In this document: piece after piece, positions 1 to 8,977 of the stretch
How positions within the stretch are numbered: the stretch's first letter is position 1
Layout: each line of letters opens with the position of its first letter
Position numbers and translations under genes: made by a program
DNA from: Leptospira levettii
GTDB taxonomy: Bacteria; Spirochaetota; Leptospiria; Leptospirales; Leptospiraceae
Assembly: GCF_002812085.1 (NCBI RefSeq)
Contig: NZ_NPDM01000005.1
Span: 124,001 to 188,000 of the forward strand
Reading direction: 5' to 3'
Length of the DNA: 64,000 bases
The notes under the pieces: generated by a model
The model's database searches: none
Seen by the model: the letters and a program-made list of their open reading frames with translations, nothing else
What the model was told of the DNA's origin: nothing

Positions 1-65
1 AGGTTGTCGACCATAAGACCAAAAAATCCATCCAGGTCACCGCGTGTGATGGTAAAAAAATTCAT
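1..65 (-). CDS. NCS2-type (xanthine/uracil) permease, N-terminus only
   Basis: Only the first 21 codons lie in the window; the gene runs off the left edge. An ATG at 65-63 opens a frame containing TRGDLDGFFGLMVDNL, which resembles the first conserved segment of NCS2 nucleobase permeases (a GDLDGFFGL-type motif before the first helix). The start codon overlaps the stop of the upstream SspB-like gene as ATGA, so the two are probably translationally coupled. The substrate cannot be judged from this fragment, and the family call rests on one short motif. Confidence 0.6.
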   Translation of the reverse strand, partial: MNFFTITRGDLDGFFGLMVDN

Positions 66-520
66 TCGTTTCGTTTGCCTCCAAAATCAACTCGAATGAC
101 ATTCCCTTCGCCAGTGACTTCTGGTTTTTGGGATTTTGGTTTTGATAATGATTCTTCTGGGTTTGTGTTTGTTTCGATTTGTAAAAACCGAAGTTGGGTA
201 GCAGAATTTTGGAATTTGTCGTAAATTCTAAAAACGGCATCCCAAGGGATCATGGTTGGTTCCCAGGTAGAACCAAATTGTAGTTCCGCGAATAAATAAT
301 CTGGTTTACTATCCAATACTTTGACTGCTTTATCACCAAACACGAGTACGATGCCAGATTCTTTTTCTGCATTGAGAAGTCCACGTTTCCCAATTTCCAA
401 TTTTGGATGAGGCATTACATGGAGGTAAAAAACTCCAAAACGTTCCCAGTATAAATTGAATAAGTCTCTTTTGAACTCACGTAATGTTGTGATTTCTTCC
501 TGCGTGAGGTTTTGGCTCAT
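62..520 (-). CDS. sspB: SspB-like ClpXP adaptor
   Basis: A 152-residue soluble protein. The N-terminus (residues 1-45) is helical with an aromatic-rich FNLYWERFGVFYLHVMPHP segment. Residues 50-105 form the Sm-like beta core of SspB, with the pattern GIVLVF...FAELQFGSTW..TMIPWDAVFRI. A charged, disordered linker follows, ending in NVIRVDFGGKR, which looks like the ClpX-binding tail of SspB proteins. In SspB, the core binds ssrA-tagged or other substrates and the tail docks on ClpX. The start overlaps the stop of the dehydratase gene by ATGA, and its own stop overlaps the next start in the same way. The family assignment is by pattern only; the substrates of a spirochaete SspB are unknown to me. 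Confidence 0.6.
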   Translation of the reverse strand: MSQNLTQEEITTLREFKRDLFNLYWERFGVFYLHVMPHPKLEIGKRGLLNAEKESGIVLVFGDKAVKVLDSKPDYLFAELQFGSTWEPTMIPWDAVFRIYDKFQNSATQLRFLQIETNTNPEESLSKPKSQKPEVTGEGNVIRVDFGGKRNE

Positions 521-2400
521 AAATTCCTTTTACCGTGTGAAGTTTCCCATTCGATGTATTCATCGTGGATTTTATATTCTGGAATGATGTCTTTTAATCC
601 TGCAAAAATTTCCCTATTTTTATTGGCTTTTGCGAGGGAAAATAACCGATTCAGTTTATTTTGAAAGAGTAATAAATTGTAGTGATCAAGTGGAGCAGCA
701 ATTCGAATTTTTGGGTGGTGGGTTTTTTTGATTCCTTCTGCATTTAACAGAAGTTCTTCGTAAAGTTTTTCCCCCGGTCTAAGTCCAGAAAATTCGATAT
801 TAATATCTTTGTAAGGTGTGTATCCAGAAAGGCGTATCATCTCTTCGGCAAGTGATAATATGCGAACCGGTTCACCCATATCGAGTAAAAAGATTTCCCC
901 ATGTTCTCCCATACTCCCTGCTTGTAAAACCAGTTGTGTGGCTTCTGGGATTGTCATAAAGTATCGGATCACTTCTGGGTGAGTCACTGTCACAGGACCA
1001 CCACGTTTGATTTGTTCTCGGAACCTTGGGATCACACTTCCGTTGGAACCAAGTACATTCCCAAATCGAACTGTGATGAATTTGGTTCTAGAATTTTGAG
1101 AGATATGTTGAAGGTAAATTTCAGCAGCACGTTTTGAGGCACCCATCACATTGACTGGGTTTACTGCTTTGTCTGTGGAAATGAGTACGAAACGTTCCAC
1201 TCCAATCAATCGACACACATCGGCTACGTTTTTTGTTCCCATCACATTATTGAGAATCGCTTCCGAAGGATTAATCTCCATCATGGGGACATGTTTGTAG
1301 GCAGCTGAGTGGAAAACAACAGATGGCCTATGTTCTTCAAAAACAGCCGAGATTCTAGATAAATTTTTTACATCAGCGATGACAGGTCGAATGTCAATAT
1401 TCAATTCAGAAAAGTTTTTTCGAAGTTCGTAGTCAATCTCGTATAACGGCGTTTCGGCGGCATCTAAGATGACAAGTACACTTGGTTTAAAAAGAGCTAC
1501 TTGACGGCAAATTTCCGATCCAATCGACCCACCAGCACCCGTTACGAGAATGACTTTTTTTTCTAGGTAAGATCGAATGGATTCAATTTCTAAATCAACG
1601 GTAGGTCTACCAAGCAAATCTTCCACTTGTACTTCGCGAAGTTGTGTGATATTGGGTTTCTCTGCAAGGTATTCGCCAAATGTAGGTAAGATTTTAAACT
1701 CAACACCTGCACCTTCGCATTCTTTCATCAGTTTACTCACAACACGTCCATCGGGTTGTGGAACAGTCATAATGACTTTTTTGACCGCATAACGATTCAA
1801 AACTTTTCCAATTTCTTCAGTTGATCCGAGAATGGGAATTCCTTGGATGTAACCACCTTTTTTGGAAACATTATCATCCAAAAATCCGATTGGGAAATAA
1901 TCTAAGTCTACGTTTCGCCTAATTTCAGTTAAAAAAGAACTTCCTAATTTCCCTGCACCAACGAGGAGGATTGGAGTTCCTTTCCTGGTTTTGTCAGGGC
2001 TAAAAATTTGTTCTCTGATCATTCTCCAACTCAAACTTCGTAGGCACAAAAATCCTAAAAGGATGAGGGTATCAAGAATAGGAACCATTCGTGATAATTG
2101 GTAAAATCGATTATAAAAGAGAAGGGCTAAGGTAGAAACCAAGGAAGAAAGGATAGTCGCTTTGATGATGGCCAAAAGGTCGTGTAACGAAGCATAGGAC
2201 CACAAAGAACGATAAATTCCTGAAAATAAAAATACAATACTTCTCGTGACCACGACGATTGTGGCGCAGACCCAAAAATCAGGGTAATTCTCGAGAAACC
2301 CAATATTTTCAAATCGCACCAAGTGTGCGAGAAAATAGGACAGAAACATAAAGAGAATGTCTACAGGAAAAACCCAGTATCGTCTTGGGATCGATTTCAT
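517..2400 (-). CDS. Membrane-bound nucleotide-sugar 4,6-dehydratase (PglF/WbpM/CapD family)
   Basis: A 627-residue protein in the PglF/WbpM/FlaA1 family, which dehydrates UDP-GlcNAc at C4/C6 for making deoxy-amino sugars of surface glycans. About four transmembrane helices (residues 10-125) precede a first Rossmann-like domain (LLVGAGKLG, 146-153) and the catalytic extended SDR domain (TGAGGSIG, 287-294). The active-site block STDKAVNPVNVMGASK (408-423) has Met419 where classical SDR enzymes have Tyr, as is usual in this subfamily, with Lys423 kept. An in-frame TTG-type start at 2493 would overlap the divergent gene at 2484; the ATG at 2400 directly before the first helix is preferred. It is the first gene of a coupled operon with the SspB-like gene and the permease. 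Confidence 0.85.
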   Translation of the reverse strand: MKSIPRRYWVFPVDILFMFLSYFLAHLVRFENIGFLENYPDFWVCATIVVVTRSIVFLFSGIYRSLWSYASLHDLLAIIKATILSSLVSTLALLFYNRFYQLSRMVPILDTLILLGFLCLRSLSWRMIREQIFSPDKTRKGTPILLVGAGKLGSSFLTEIRRNVDLDYFPIGFLDDNVSKKGGYIQGIPILGSTEEIGKVLNRYAVKKVIMTVPQPDGRVVSKLMKECEGAGVEFKILPTFGEYLAEKPNITQLREVQVEDLLGRPTVDLEIESIRSYLEKKVILVTGAGGSIGSEICRQVALFKPSVLVILDAAETPLYEIDYELRKNFSELNIDIRPVIADVKNLSRISAVFEEHRPSVVFHSAAYKHVPMMEINPSEAILNNVMGTKNVADVCRLIGVERFVLISTDKAVNPVNVMGASKRAAEIYLQHISQNSRTKFITVRFGNVLGSNGSVIPRFREQIKRGGPVTVTHPEVIRYFMTIPEATQLVLQAGSMGEHGEIFLLDMGEPVRILSLAEEMIRLSGYTPYKDINIEFSGLRPGEKLYEELLLNAEGIKKTHHPKIRIAAPLDHYNLLLFQNKLNRLFSLAKANKNREIFAGLKDIIPEYKIHDEYIEWETSHGKRNL

Positions 2401-2483
2401 ATCTGATAAATAAAGGTATTTGGAACAAAATTCCTTGTAAATACAGAATCTGTTCCGAAGAATAGAAAAGAGGAAAAACCTGT

Positions 2484-2969
2484 TTGAAATCACTTCTTTT
2501 CCGCCTCGCGGGGATTTTTTCCGCAGAAATTGGCTCGGAACTTTATTTAAAACTAAAGGAAGAAACTCTTTCGCCTTCGCTTTTTTGCCTTGATTTTACA
2601 GAAGTCACAGAGGTGACGGAAGTCGGTTGGGAATTTTTAAGGAAAATGGCGGAGAGATGCAAAGAAACTGGTTCAAAACTAGCAGGCTTTGGATTAAAAT
2701 CGGAAGTTCCATCTGAACAAAATGCCTTCTTTTCGTTTTTTGACGAAGAAGCAGAGTGTATCCATTATTTAGAATCTTTTTATATCGGGGATACTCCCGC
2801 AAACGAACTCACTCCCAAATCTCCACAGGAAGGGAAAACGATCCATTGTCCTGAGTGCCAAACTTTACTTCGGTTCAAACAAATGGGAGATCACCTTTGT
2901 CCTAATTGCCAATCGAAATTTTTTGTGAACCAAAAAGGTTGGGTTTCAACTTACGAACGTTTGTTGTGA
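2484..2969 (+). CDS. STAS-like domain protein with C-terminal zinc ribbon
   Basis: A 161-residue protein. Residues 1-100 follow the STAS (anti-anti-sigma) pattern: LFCLDFTEVTEVTEVGWEFL, then RCKETGSKLAGFGL and a helical end. The usual phospho-acceptor Ser/Thr after the Asp is not obvious, because the loop is a TEV triplet repeat. A C4 zinc ribbon follows: CPEC at 122-125 and CPNC at 139-142. The combination suggests a regulator or scaffold, but no function is established. It diverges from the dehydratase gene, and its last 19 bases overlap the 3' end of hrpB on the other strand. The family call is by pattern. Confidence 0.6.
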   Translation: MKSLLFRLAGIFSAEIGSELYLKLKEETLSPSLFCLDFTEVTEVTEVGWEFLRKMAERCKETGSKLAGFGLKSEVPSEQNAFFSFFDEEAECIHYLESFYIGDTPANELTPKSPQEGKTIHCPECQTLLRFKQMGDHLCPNCQSKFFVNQKGWVSTYERLL

Positions 2970-5446
2970 TTTAAATGTTTTGTAGGAATCGCTTCCCAAG
3001 GTTTGTCTGGCCAAGGGTGTTTTGGATAACGTCCTTTTAACTCTTTTTTTACCTCATGATATCCGTTATTCCAAAAACTTTCTAAGTCTTTTGTAATTTG
3101 AACTGGCCTTCTTGCGGGTGATAACAAATGGACTAAGATTTTTACTTTCCCATTTGCTAAATTTGGTAAAGATTTAAGTCCGAATAACTCCTGTAATTTG
3201 ACATGTAACTCGGGCTCATTGTTATGGTATTGTAAGGGTAAAGTAGAACCAGAAGGAACTTGGATTGATGTCGGTGCCTCCTTTTGGATGATCGATTGGT
3301 TTTCATATCCTACATAAGATTTAAATGCTTCTAAAAATGGAAGATTTGTTAAAGAAAACTTTTGTGCTTCAAAATTTAGAAATGGAAACAGCCACTCCTT
3401 TACTGTTGATTTCAAATGATCCAGGGAAACATTGACACCTAACACACCATTTTTGACCAAAAATTGTACTCGATGATAATAATACAAAAGGTCTTCTCTT
3501 TTTTTCCATTCGTAATCCCAATCCAAACTAGATAAGTATTCTAACAGAGCATTTTGAATGGAGGTTGGATTTGGTTTTGTGAGTTCTTTAGAATCCAAAA
3601 TCAGATCCCCAATTTTTCTTTCCTCTTTGACAATTAGAAAAGATTCATCCCTTTGGTTTGTTTTCATTTCAGGGCTTTGTAATGTTTCAATGTGTTCGTT
3701 AAGACTTTCTTCGATTTGTTCAATAGAAATGGGGAGGTATTGTGTGATGTATAAAGTAGATCCAAAAGAAATTGTATCGAGTGCAAGTATGTATTCGGGT
3801 AAGTGGAGTAAGTTTGAATTAAACGTACCTATTTTTCCATTGGAGAGTTTATACTCTTTCCCCTCTTTTTCTTTTCGTTTTCCTATCCGATCTGGAAATC
3901 CTTTGCAAAAATAAAAGTCTCTGTGGTCACTTTTGTTATTTTGTGGATAAACATTTTTCCCTTTAAAAATGCTCAAAATTTGCTCATAAACGAGTTTTAA
4001 TTCTTGTGAGAATGAATTCTGTGAAATGGAATTCGGAAATTCCTTTGTCTCTGTTCCTGTGGATTCTTTACCCAAAATCGATACAATGTCTGCAATGATA
4101 GTTTCTTTTTCTTTTGGCAACCGTGAGATCACACATCCTAATCGAATGGGAAGGGGGTATAATAACGTTTCTTTCCCTAAATCTGTAAGTTGGTTTTTTT
4201 TGTCTAAACAACCTAATAATTTTAAACGTGCCATGGAAAGTGCCAGTGAACCTTTGTTTGGTGGGTCAAGGAAAGGAAGAGAATTTATTTCTTCACCAAA
4301 TGATTTGATTTCCAAAACCAAGCGGTCTAAATCACCTTCGAGGATTTCTGGTTTCGTACGATCATAAAAGTCTGATTCTTCCTCTTTGGACCAAAGTTTG
4401 TAAACGAATCCTTTCCCTTCACGCGATGCACGTCCTGCTCTTTGTTTTGCACTACTGAGACTAATTCGGTCTCGGACCAAGTGTGTGATTCCCGAATCAG
4501 GATCAAAAATTGTATGTTTAAAATAACCAGAATCAAAAACGACTCGCACACCAGGAATGGTTACAGATGATTCTGCAATATTTGTGGATAAGATAATTTT
4601 CTTTCTGCCTCGAGAGTCTGGTAAGAAGATTTTTTCTTGGTCAGATAAATTCATATCTCCAAACAAAGGAAGAACGATAGAGTTCTCTTTGATTGTTTGG
4701 TTTACCTCAAGTTGGGATTTTAAATCTAAAATTTCTTTTTTCCCCGATAAAAAAACCAAAATATCGCCTGTTGTCTGTTCGACTGCCTTGGGTATTAGGT
4801 CGATGAATCGTTGTATGATATTTTTTTGAGATTGGCCCATATAGAAAATTTCTAATGGATGTGTGACAGTTGAAACTTCAATGGGAGGATTTGTAATCCC
4901 AAGATTAACAAAGTTTTGTCCTTCTAAAGTAGCAGACATGATGAGAATTTTTAAATCACTTCGAAAGATCTCTTGGGATTTTCTAGCCAAAGCAAAACAA
5001 AGATCCGATTCTAATCTTCTTTCATGAAATTCATCAAAGATAAGTAAACCATATTCAGACAGTTCAGGATCAGACAGTAGATATTTTGTTAAAATCCCAT
5101 CAGTAACAAATTCGATTTTTGTATCTCGATTGATTTTAGAATCAAAACGGACACGGTATCCAACAGTTCCGCCAACTGATTCTCCAATGGTCTGGCAAAT
5201 CCGTTTGGCTGCATTTTTTGCTGCAATCCGTCTTGGTTCGAGGATACAAGTTTTTTTCCCTGCAGTTAAATTGAATTTTAAAAGTTCCAAAGGTAGGGCA
5301 GTCGTTTTACCAGAACCCGGTGGTGCATCCAAAATCGTTACAGGATTTTTTTGGATAGAATCAACTATCTTTTGTAAGGCGGATAAAACAGGGAATGTTT
5401 CGAAGTTGGGATTCACAGTCTTTTTAGTATAAAAAAATACTTCCAA
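2951..5446 (-). CDS. hrpB: ATP-dependent RNA helicase HrpB
   Basis: An 831-residue DEAH/RHA-type helicase. Walker A APPGSGKTT is at residues 41-49, and the DEAH-box variant DEFHER follows in LLIFDEFHERR. Other visible motifs are SATLEG (III), LVFLSGKKEI, STNIAESSVTIPGV (V) and QRAGRASREGKG (VI). The winged-helix and HA2 region and the HrpB-specific C-terminal domain follow, closing with the typical RYPKHPWPDKPWEAIPTK tail. HrpB proteins are common in bacteria but their RNA substrates are mostly undefined. The length is as expected for the family. It converges on and slightly overlaps the STAS/zinc-ribbon gene. Confidence 0.92.
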   Translation of the reverse strand: MEVFFYTKKTVNPNFETFPVLSALQKIVDSIQKNPVTILDAPPGSGKTTALPLELLKFNLTAGKKTCILEPRRIAAKNAAKRICQTIGESVGGTVGYRVRFDSKINRDTKIEFVTDGILTKYLLSDPELSEYGLLIFDEFHERRLESDLCFALARKSQEIFRSDLKILIMSATLEGQNFVNLGITNPPIEVSTVTHPLEIFYMGQSQKNIIQRFIDLIPKAVEQTTGDILVFLSGKKEILDLKSQLEVNQTIKENSIVLPLFGDMNLSDQEKIFLPDSRGRKKIILSTNIAESSVTIPGVRVVFDSGYFKHTIFDPDSGITHLVRDRISLSSAKQRAGRASREGKGFVYKLWSKEEESDFYDRTKPEILEGDLDRLVLEIKSFGEEINSLPFLDPPNKGSLALSMARLKLLGCLDKKNQLTDLGKETLLYPLPIRLGCVISRLPKEKETIIADIVSILGKESTGTETKEFPNSISQNSFSQELKLVYEQILSIFKGKNVYPQNNKSDHRDFYFCKGFPDRIGKRKEKEGKEYKLSNGKIGTFNSNLLHLPEYILALDTISFGSTLYITQYLPISIEQIEESLNEHIETLQSPEMKTNQRDESFLIVKEERKIGDLILDSKELTKPNPTSIQNALLEYLSSLDWDYEWKKREDLLYYYHRVQFLVKNGVLGVNVSLDHLKSTVKEWLFPFLNFEAQKFSLTNLPFLEAFKSYVGYENQSIIQKEAPTSIQVPSGSTLPLQYHNNEPELHVKLQELFGLKSLPNLANGKVKILVHLLSPARRPVQITKDLESFWNNGYHEVKKELKGRYPKHPWPDKPWEAIPTKHLNHNKRS

Positions 5447-5538
5447 GACCCGTAAAAAAATGCAAACAAAATGTATTTTTTTGGAAAAATCACAAGAATC
5501 GGGTTTTCGAATCCCAAAGGATTGAGTAAACTTTCATT

Positions 5539-6405
5539 GTGGAATCGCAAGGAAAACATTACCAACTCATTCAAAATGTCATTGAATATTTGATCCAAAA
5601 TTTTGAATCCCAACCCAGTTTAGATTCATTGGCTCAAATTGCCAAATTAAGTCCTTCTCATTTCCAAAAACTGTTTTTAGAGTATGTTGGTGTCACACCC
5701 AAACAATTTTTATCTTCTGTAACGGTAACACACGCTAAACGAATCATCCAAAAAACATCAATACTTGATACTACATACCGATTGGGATTATCCAGCACAG
5801 GTAGATTACACGATTTATTTATCAAATTAGAAGGAATGACTCCAGGTGAATATAAATCGTTTGGAGAAGGGGTAGTCTTATACTATGAGTTTTTTCCTAC
5901 AATTCTAGGGGAAATGGTAGTTGTATCGTCTGAGAAATCGATTCAGAGTTTACAGTTTTTACAACCAGGTCAGGACAAAGAAGAGAGTTTGTCTGCAATC
6001 AAAGTAAGTTTCCCAAATGCGAGTTGGATTGAAGAACAAAGAGAAATACACAATCCAGTGAAGGATTTTTTACAAACGTTTTCGTTACCAAAATCTCCTA
6101 TCCATCTGTCTGTGTTAGGGACTCCTTTCCAAATAAAGGTATGGCAATCACTTTTGTCGATCCCTTCAGGAGATACTTCCACTTATGGAGAAATTGCGGA
6201 ATCCATTGGCAAAAAAAATGCACAACGTGCAGTGGGTACCGCCATTGGAAAAAATCCAATTGCAGTACTCATTCCTTGCCACCGAGTCATCCAATCTTCT
6301 GGTTTATTTGGTGGTTACCGTTGGGACCCCAAACGCAAACAAACATTACTTTTGTGGGAGAAAGCAACTCACTCTCTTAAAATGGATTCAGAGTTTTCAT
6401 TTTAA
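5539..6405 (+). CDS. AraC-type HTH / O6-methylguanine-DNA methyltransferase fusion
   Basis: A 288-residue protein with a GTG start. Residues 1-105 are an AraC-type double helix-turn-helix (LAQIAKLSPSHFQKLFLEYVGVTPKQF). Residues 115-288 are an Ogt/Ada-C suicide methyltransferase with the acceptor site IPCHRV (Cys247), preceded by a typical TYGEIA...AVGTAIGKNP segment. It lacks the N-terminal Zn-Cys4 module of E. coli Ada, so it has the guanine-repair domain and a DNA-binding domain but not the phosphotriester sensor. The family repairs O6-alkylguanine by irreversible transfer to the cysteine. Its 3' end overlaps the convergent YhhN gene by four bases. Confidence 0.88.
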   Translation: MESQGKHYQLIQNVIEYLIQNFESQPSLDSLAQIAKLSPSHFQKLFLEYVGVTPKQFLSSVTVTHAKRIIQKTSILDTTYRLGLSSTGRLHDLFIKLEGMTPGEYKSFGEGVVLYYEFFPTILGEMVVVSSEKSIQSLQFLQPGQDKEESLSAIKVSFPNASWIEEQREIHNPVKDFLQTFSLPKSPIHLSVLGTPFQIKVWQSLLSIPSGDTSTYGEIAESIGKKNAQRAVGTAIGKNPIAVLIPCHRVIQSSGLFGGYRWDPKRKQTLLLWEKATHSLKMDSEFSF

Positions 6406-7157
6406 TGAGCAAGTAGTCTCGTATGGGAAACAAGAAAAAAACCAACGAGTAAAAAACACTGAGCAATTAGATAGGTAATCCATGGAACTTGAAATTCCCA
6501 TTTTGGATGTCTTGTACCATTGATTGTTGTTTCACCCATCACAGCATCTGAGAGAAGGAAAAATCCTGCTCCAATTCCCAAATAAATCCAAACACCACCA
6601 TACAACAAATAGGCGTTAATACATAGGGACACAAAAAAACACAAAATGATTCCATAAATAAACGCAGAAGCCATCACCCATTTGGAACGATTCGGATTGT
6701 ACACTCTAAAATAGAAAATCAAAGCGGGCAATATGATAAAAAGTAAAGTAATGAGGAAGGGTCTCGGACTAGAATACAATTCTTCCCAAGTGATCAATTG
6801 GCGAATGGCCAATAAAAAAAAGATTTGAGCAATGGCGAAACTAAAGATGCCACCTAAAACAGGATCTTTCATATATTTTTTCGCCAATGGGAATTGTAAA
6901 TTGAACCAGTCACCTAGCATAGAAAAGGCGATTGCAACAACTGGAAAGGCAAAACGTGAATGACCTAATTGGAATAATAACCAAGCAAAAACAATCACTT
7001 GGAACGAAAATCCTAAATATACCCCTCGGGAAATCTCTAAACGTTTTTCTGGATTCGATTCGTCGCTTAGGGTGATCCAATGGATACAAAAAGCAGAAAC
7101 GATGGCAAAGGGAATGGCTGTGAGAATGAAATAATATACCATAATGGATATTACCAT
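6402..7157 (-). CDS. YhhN/TMEM86-family membrane protein (lysoplasmalogenase-like)
   Basis: A 251-residue, very hydrophobic protein with about eight predicted membrane helices. It carries the family signatures: an Asp after the third helix (SMLGDWFNLQFP), a conserved Phe-rich helix pair (GGIFSFAIAQIFFLLA), and a late GAGFFLLSDAVMGE block. Some members hydrolyse the vinyl-ether bond of lysoplasmalogens, but most bacterial members are uncharacterised, so the activity is inferred. Either of two in-frame ATGs (7157 or 7142) could start translation. It converges with the alkyltransferase gene and diverges from the lipoprotein operon at 7.4 kb. Confidence 0.75.
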   Translation of the reverse strand: MVISIMVYYFILTAIPFAIVSAFCIHWITLSDESNPEKRLEISRGVYLGFSFQVIVFAWLLFQLGHSRFAFPVVAIAFSMLGDWFNLQFPLAKKYMKDPVLGGIFSFAIAQIFFLLAIRQLITWEELYSSPRPFLITLLFIILPALIFYFRVYNPNRSKWVMASAFIYGIILCFFVSLCINAYLLYGGVWIYLGIGAGFFLLSDAVMGETTINGTRHPKWEFQVPWITYLIAQCFLLVGFFLVSHTRLLAH

Positions 7158-7441
7158 GCTTCAGAATTAAAAGCAATGCTTTGATTGATTAGTAGTGGTA
7201 ATCTTTACAAAATTGATTTTGTTTCCAATAACAAACCATTTTAACATTATCAGATCCAATGTTAACTGTGAAGAAACTTTGGTTTTGGTAAAAAAATGGA
7301 ATCAAACCAGAAAATACGTTCTAAAAATGGACTTGCACCGTTTTTAACGGTTTATGACCCCACTAGCAATTTACACTCTACTTGCGATTCTTTGTTAGGG
7401 ATATTATAGTGGTCGAAAATCAACGTTTTGGTCCCAAACAC
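7158..7441. other. Divergent intergenic region upstream of the exported-protein operon
   Basis: This stretch is AT-rich and holds no convincing gene. A short perfect inverted repeat ACCGTT-TTT-AACGGT lies at 7337-7351, about 90 bp before the lipoprotein ATG, and could be an operator or small hairpin. No clear -35/-10 pair at the right spacing could be assigned in either direction. Confidence 0.4.
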
Positions 7442-8956
7442 ATGCAAAAAAAGTACATTCTAATTCCCTTATTTTCTATTTTCACGTTTATATCTTGCCC
7501 GGGTGCGGGCGGAGGTGGTGGAGGGGGAGCCGCATTTGCTCTGTTAGGACTCGGTGGAGGGGGAGGGGGAACGGATGTCGGAGCACCGAAGTTAGAAGTT
7601 ACTTATTCGGGTGTTGCTAGGGAAAGTGGGTCAAGTATCAGTTTAGGTTCTGAACCCATCAATACGACCAATGGAAAATTAGCGACTCTCACAATCCAAA
7701 ACAAAGGTACCTCATCCCTGACTTTGCCAGGATCCCCAATTGTCACCATCAGTGGAACTGATAGTTCACACTTCCAATTGACACAACCGAACCAAACAAC
7801 ACTTGCACCCAATGCTTCTGTAACCTTTAGTTTGCGATTCAAACCAACTTCGGAAGGACTTAAGACTGCAATTGTAAAGTTATCCACTTCGGATCCAGCA
7901 CTATCTGCCTTCCAATTAACATTCACTGGTACAGGCGGACCAGCTGCAGCAAAGTTGACAGTTTCTCAAGGAGCAACTGAAATTGTAGGCAATGGTAGTT
8001 TTAATGTAGGAAGTGTAGAAGAACAATCTTCTGGAACACCGGTTCAGTTCACAATTAGTAATACAGGGAGTTTACCTTCCACTTTAGGAACTCCCGTTGT
8101 GGAGAGTTCCAATGCACAGTTTACGGTTTCTGCAGTTTCCGTTGCGAATGGATCAACATTAGCACAAGATGGAACATTTACATTTAATGTAACGTTTTCA
8201 CCAGCGAATACAACGCCAACATCAAAATCATCAACGATTACAGTGAATGCAACACCATCCAATTTTATATTTACAGTGAACGGTACAGCAACCGTAAAAC
8301 CAGTTCCAACCATAGCCATTTCACATAACTCTAGTTCGTATACTTCTGGTGGAACTCTGCCAACGTTTGGAATTTTATGGCCAGGTTTATCTTCCACGGC
8401 AAAAACCGTTACGATCACCAATAACGGAACGGCAACACTCACAGGACTTGCTGTAAATGAATTCAGTGGGAATACAGATCAATTCACAACGAGTGCTGCA
8501 GGTTCTACGTCATTGACTCCAGGACAAAGTACAACATTTACAGTTACTTTCTCCCCGACTACAAGTGGATCCAAAACAGCAGTCGTTAGAGTCACAAGTA
8601 CGAATGGAAACAATGGTTCATCCTCATCATCTGATATCACAGTAGAAGGGACTGGAAAATCGAATGCAGGTATCTCTGTTTCATGGACTGCATTAAAAGA
8701 AAAAGCGGTGAATGATACCGATGGTGGTTATAAGGTTTGTTATAGTAAAACAAGTGGGTTTAATCCTGCTGATGTAAATGGGACTACTATATTTTGCGAC
8801 ACAGTCCCAAATGCTGGTGGTACAACTCCTACTACCAAAATCATCACAGTGAATACTTATGGGACATGGTATATAAAGGTTTTTGCATTTGGTAAATACA
8901 ATACGACCGGTGGAACACCATCGACTCAAACATCAGTAAATGTACCTTCTACCTAA
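7442..8956 (+). CDS. Lipoprotein with ASH/choice-of-anchor-D repeats
   Basis: A 504-residue exported protein. Residues 1-19 form a lipoprotein signal ending FTFISC (Cys19), a spirochaete-style lipobox, followed by a Gly-rich linker. Three tandem immunoglobulin-like repeats follow, of the ASH/HYDIN type (choice-of-anchor D), about residues 50-400; each has an ITNNGT-like strand, a LxPGxSxTFxVxFxPT segment and a GTG end. The last 100 residues resemble a fibronectin-type domain. ATG 7442 is chosen because the signal peptide begins there; an upstream TTG at 7382 adds an unlikely polar extension. It is 21 bp upstream of the subtilase gene and probably co-transcribed. A surface-anchored adhesive or structural role is inferred. 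Confidence 0.8.
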   Translation: MQKKYILIPLFSIFTFISCPGAGGGGGGGAAFALLGLGGGGGGTDVGAPKLEVTYSGVARESGSSISLGSEPINTTNGKLATLTIQNKGTSSLTLPGSPIVTISGTDSSHFQLTQPNQTTLAPNASVTFSLRFKPTSEGLKTAIVKLSTSDPALSAFQLTFTGTGGPAAAKLTVSQGATEIVGNGSFNVGSVEEQSSGTPVQFTISNTGSLPSTLGTPVVESSNAQFTVSAVSVANGSTLAQDGTFTFNVTFSPANTTPTSKSSTITVNATPSNFIFTVNGTATVKPVPTIAISHNSSSYTSGGTLPTFGILWPGLSSTAKTVTITNNGTATLTGLAVNEFSGNTDQFTTSAAGSTSLTPGQSTTFTVTFSPTTSGSKTAVVRVTSTNGNNGSSSSSDITVEGTGKSNAGISVSWTALKEKAVNDTDGGYKVCYSKTSGFNPADVNGTTIFCDTVPNAGGTTPTTKIITVNTYGTWYIKVFAFGKYNTTGGTPSTQTSVNVPST

Positions 8957-8977
8957 TCCAAAAGGAAAATAACAGAT

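Noticed and set aside
7382..7441. Upstream TTG start for the ASH lipoprotein
   Set aside because: It would add a charged segment before the signal peptide; ATG 7442 starts exactly at the signal.
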